A stretch of DNA of 64,000 nt, from NCBI GenBank assembly GCA_004554165.1, contig SFNQ01000020.1:13473-77472 (forward strand), in the 5' to 3' direction. This stretch comes from Clostridiales bacterium. Lineage in GTDB: Bacteria > Bacillota > Clostridia > Christensenellales > CAG-138. A program made the translations under genes and the position numbers. The notes under the pieces are model-generated. The model was not told the origin of the DNA. It saw only the letters and a program-made list of their open reading frames with translations, and did not search any database. Within the stretch, counting starts at the first letter, position 1. Each line of letters begins with the position of its first letter. Below, one piece after another: positions 62,207-64,000 of this stretch.

Positions 62207-62881
62207 ATGCCTGTGAAAAAAACAACCGTCAAGCAGAAGGTCTACAATGCCATCCTATTTGATATTTTAGATGGAAATTTTGCTTTGGATGAATTCCTTA
62301 CCGAAAAGCAATTGGGGGAACGCTACGATATTGGGAAAGCCCCCGTCCGAGAAGCGCTGATAGAACTGTGCAACGAGAATATTTTGCAAAGCATCCCGCG
62401 CCTTGGATACCAGATCATTCAGGTGACTGATCGCAATGTGGCAGATGCGACCGAATTGCGCCTTGATTTGGAAATCAGCGCTTTGAGAAAAGCGCAAAAC
62501 CGATTTGACGACAGCATGTTAAGCAAAATTTCCAAATTAAATCAGGATTGGTGGCAGGAAGTTCTCAGCGGCGAACTTGATATTAAGAGCCGCTGGCATC
62601 ATAATTCTCTGTTCCATACGACGCTTGTCTCCTTTGGAGGGAATGAACTCTGCGTTGATATTGTCCGCAAGTTAATCCAGTTGGAGTGGCGAGCTTACGC
62701 CCAAATGCTCTCCTCCCCCGAGCAACGAAACAGCTTTTTCCATCAATCGACCAATAAGCCGCATCTGGAAATCGAGCGGGCCCTTTTCGCGCGAGATTTT
62801 TCGCAATCAGAGGCGCTGCTGCGAAAAGATATCCTGACGCTTTCCGAGTTGTTGCGTTCACAATCCAGACTTCTGTTGTGA
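62207..62881 (+). CDS. GntR-family (FCD) transcriptional regulator
   Basis: 224 residues from ATG 62207 (AAAGGTGA 6 bases upstream; the ATG at 62201 has none). Winged helix at about 8-70, with LTEKQLGERYDIGKAPVREALIEL split by family spacing, GYQIIQV as the wing; C-terminal helical FCD domain that usually binds an organic acid with metal. Likely controls the flanking opp and amidohydrolase genes. Confidence 0.9.
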   Translation: MPVKKTTVKQKVYNAILFDILDGNFALDEFLTEKQLGERYDIGKAPVREALIELCNENILQSIPRLGYQIIQVTDRNVADATELRLDLEISALRKAQNRFDDSMLSKISKLNQDWWQEVLSGELDIKSRWHHNSLFHTTLVSFGGNELCVDIVRKLIQLEWRAYAQMLSSPEQRNSFFHQSTNKPHLEIERALFARDFSQSEALLRKDILTLSELLRSQSRLLL

Positions 62882-63072
62882 GGTTCTTTTCGTTGTTTGC
62901 AGCGCTCATCTGCACCCTTATCAAGGGCGGTTTGAAAAGGGCTTTGACTAACTGGCAGATTCGTGAATATTGCCAGTTGCTGTAGCTAATCCTTAATCAA
63001 TCTCCAATTGACCTCCCATTGCAAAACAGGAGGCCGATAGTATTGAGAATTAAAATCACACAGGAGACATTT
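62882..63072. other. Short intergenic region with an inverted repeat
   Basis: AACTGGCA (62950-62957) / TGCCAGTT (62971-62978) lies directly behind TTGACT (62944-62949). Could be a promoter with operator or a weak terminator; not resolved. Confidence 0.3.
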
Positions 63073-63807
63073 ATGAAAAAAATATGCTTAGCCTTGTTTT
63101 TATCGGGTTGCATCTTACTTGCTGGATGCCAGAAAACAAAACCGGAAATTATGCCCGCTGAGAATTTGGCGACAGAACAAACACCGAGCCTGACGTCGGT
63201 CACTCCTATGGAAGAATCTCCCAAACAAACAACGAGAAACATGGATGACAAAGAGGCAATCGAAGCAGTGGTCAGCGAGTATTTTTCATTACGGCACAAA
63301 CTGAGATCCATCATTACCGATTCACCCTTTGATACACAATCCGAAACCCTGCTTCAACTGTTATCCTGCTGTCACGGCGATGACTTCCTGAATGAAACGC
63401 TCATAACATGCCAAATGCTTTACGAGCAGATGCAGACCGTTGGTCAGGCAAGAGAGATGGATTTTTCTTATGCAAGCTATACGACAAGGAACGAGTATAA
63501 CAGTATTGATGTAAATACGCCTTATGCGGTTGTTAATGTTTTGGATGAAATAAAATTCTGTTTGGCAGCCGATCCTGAAGTAGAGAGCACCGCAGGCGAT
63601 ACGCATATCCTACAGCTTGAAAAAATTGATGGAATTTGGAAGATAACGGATGATCAATGTGATTTAGCTGGGTACTATTCCCAAAGATATGAAGCATATA
63701 AAAGCAAATGTCCCTATGAAGAAATTGATAGAATTAATGAATATATCATTGAGAAGTTTCGCAGCGAAGTGAAAATGGGTCTTGATTCAGCGCAAAACCT
63801 TCCATAA
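63073..63807 (+). CDS. Lipoprotein of unknown function
   Basis: 244 residues from ATG 63073 (AGGAGA upstream). Lipobox LAGC (Cys about 19), a Thr/Pro/Glu-rich linker to about residue 60, then a mixed alpha/beta domain of about 180 residues with the layout of NTF2-like folds (DKEAIEAVVSEYFSLRH; EKIDGIWKITDDQCD). No catalytic motif is evident. The base composition is lower in GC than the genes to the left. Confidence 0.7.
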   Translation: MKKICLALFLSGCILLAGCQKTKPEIMPAENLATEQTPSLTSVTPMEESPKQTTRNMDDKEAIEAVVSEYFSLRHKLRSIITDSPFDTQSETLLQLLSCCHGDDFLNETLITCQMLYEQMQTVGQAREMDFSYASYTTRNEYNSIDVNTPYAVVNVLDEIKFCLAADPEVESTAGDTHILQLEKIDGIWKITDDQCDLAGYYSQRYEAYKSKCPYEEIDRINEYIIEKFRSEVKMGLDSAQNLP

Positions 63808-64000
63808 TGTTGAGGACATAAGTTTGTTGCAGGATGAGGTTTATTCTATGGATTGCGGCAATGTGAAACGCATAATTTAGCTGATAGCCGTCTAATCGGA
63901 AGATAAGGTACAATAAGTTGCGCAAATTGAAAAAGGCATAAGAAGAGACACGGTTTGCAGAATTCTGGTAGAATGAAGTTAGCACACACCATTCTGAAAG
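63808..64000. other. Right edge, nothing recognised
   Basis: 193 AT-rich bases with no credible ORF, RNA or terminator on either strand. Confidence 0.4.

Overview
The window looks like a chromosomal segment of a GC-rich, gut-type Clostridia member (Bacillota). The grounds are strong GGAGG ribosome sites, frequent TTG/GTG starts, sigma-A promoters with TTGACA/TATAAT boxes, lipoprotein signal peptides, a CdaA/CdaR c-di-AMP pair, a CotH kinase and a bile salt hydrolase. No rRNA, tRNA, phage, transposase or CRISPR array was seen. The rightmost 3.4 kb is visibly more AT-rich than the rest.

Left part (1-14638): the start of a membrane-anchored beta-propeller protein running off the left edge; a FAD-dependent oxidoreductase; the cdaA-cdaR pair preceded by a small ORF; glutamine-dependent NAD synthetase; a MacB-type ABC exporter with a 29-residue membrane peptide and a heptad-repeat extracytoplasmic protein; and a CNNM/CorC-type membrane protein behind a structured leader.

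Centre left (14871-23257): a tightly overlapping seven-gene operon. It encodes a secreted TIM-barrel-like lipoprotein, a VTC-domain protein, a DUF4956 membrane protein, a CotH kinase, a glycosidase-like anchored protein, a HEAT-repeat membrane protein and a family 2 glycosyltransferase. It is the best candidate here for an undescribed cell-surface polymer system. A bile salt hydrolase and a chorismate-utilising enzyme follow.

Centre (26759-40508): a FecBCD-type metal importer fused into one operon with a methyltransferase, an XdhC-family protein and a P-loop NTPase, which suggests supply of metal to molybdenum hydroxylases. Next comes a BMP-type nucleoside/nucleobase ABC transporter with a cytosine-deaminase-like amidohydrolase and an IclR regulator. 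Three promoters here carry TTCC-N7-GGAA-like inverted repeats just upstream of the -35 box. At two of them the repeats are phased at 21 bp, which points to one IclR regulon.

Centre right (40740-50417): a response regulator, histidine kinase and solute-binding protein in one overlapping operon, a HAD phosphatase, and a divergent three-gene ABC importer (binding protein, fused double permease, and an ATPase with a very large helical-domain insertion). The binding protein with the two-component pair probably senses the substrate that the importer carries.

Right part (50994-63807): a nine-gene minus-strand operon (oligopeptide transporter oppBCADF order B-C-A-D-F, amidohydrolase, cysteine desulfidase, UroD-family zinc methyltransferase-like protein, cupin-like protein). 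Divergent to it are a second amidohydrolase and a GntR regulator, followed by an orphan lipoprotein. This looks like a peptide or conjugate catabolic module. A structured repeat element occurs in two intergenic regions (7721-7809 and 50681-50732).
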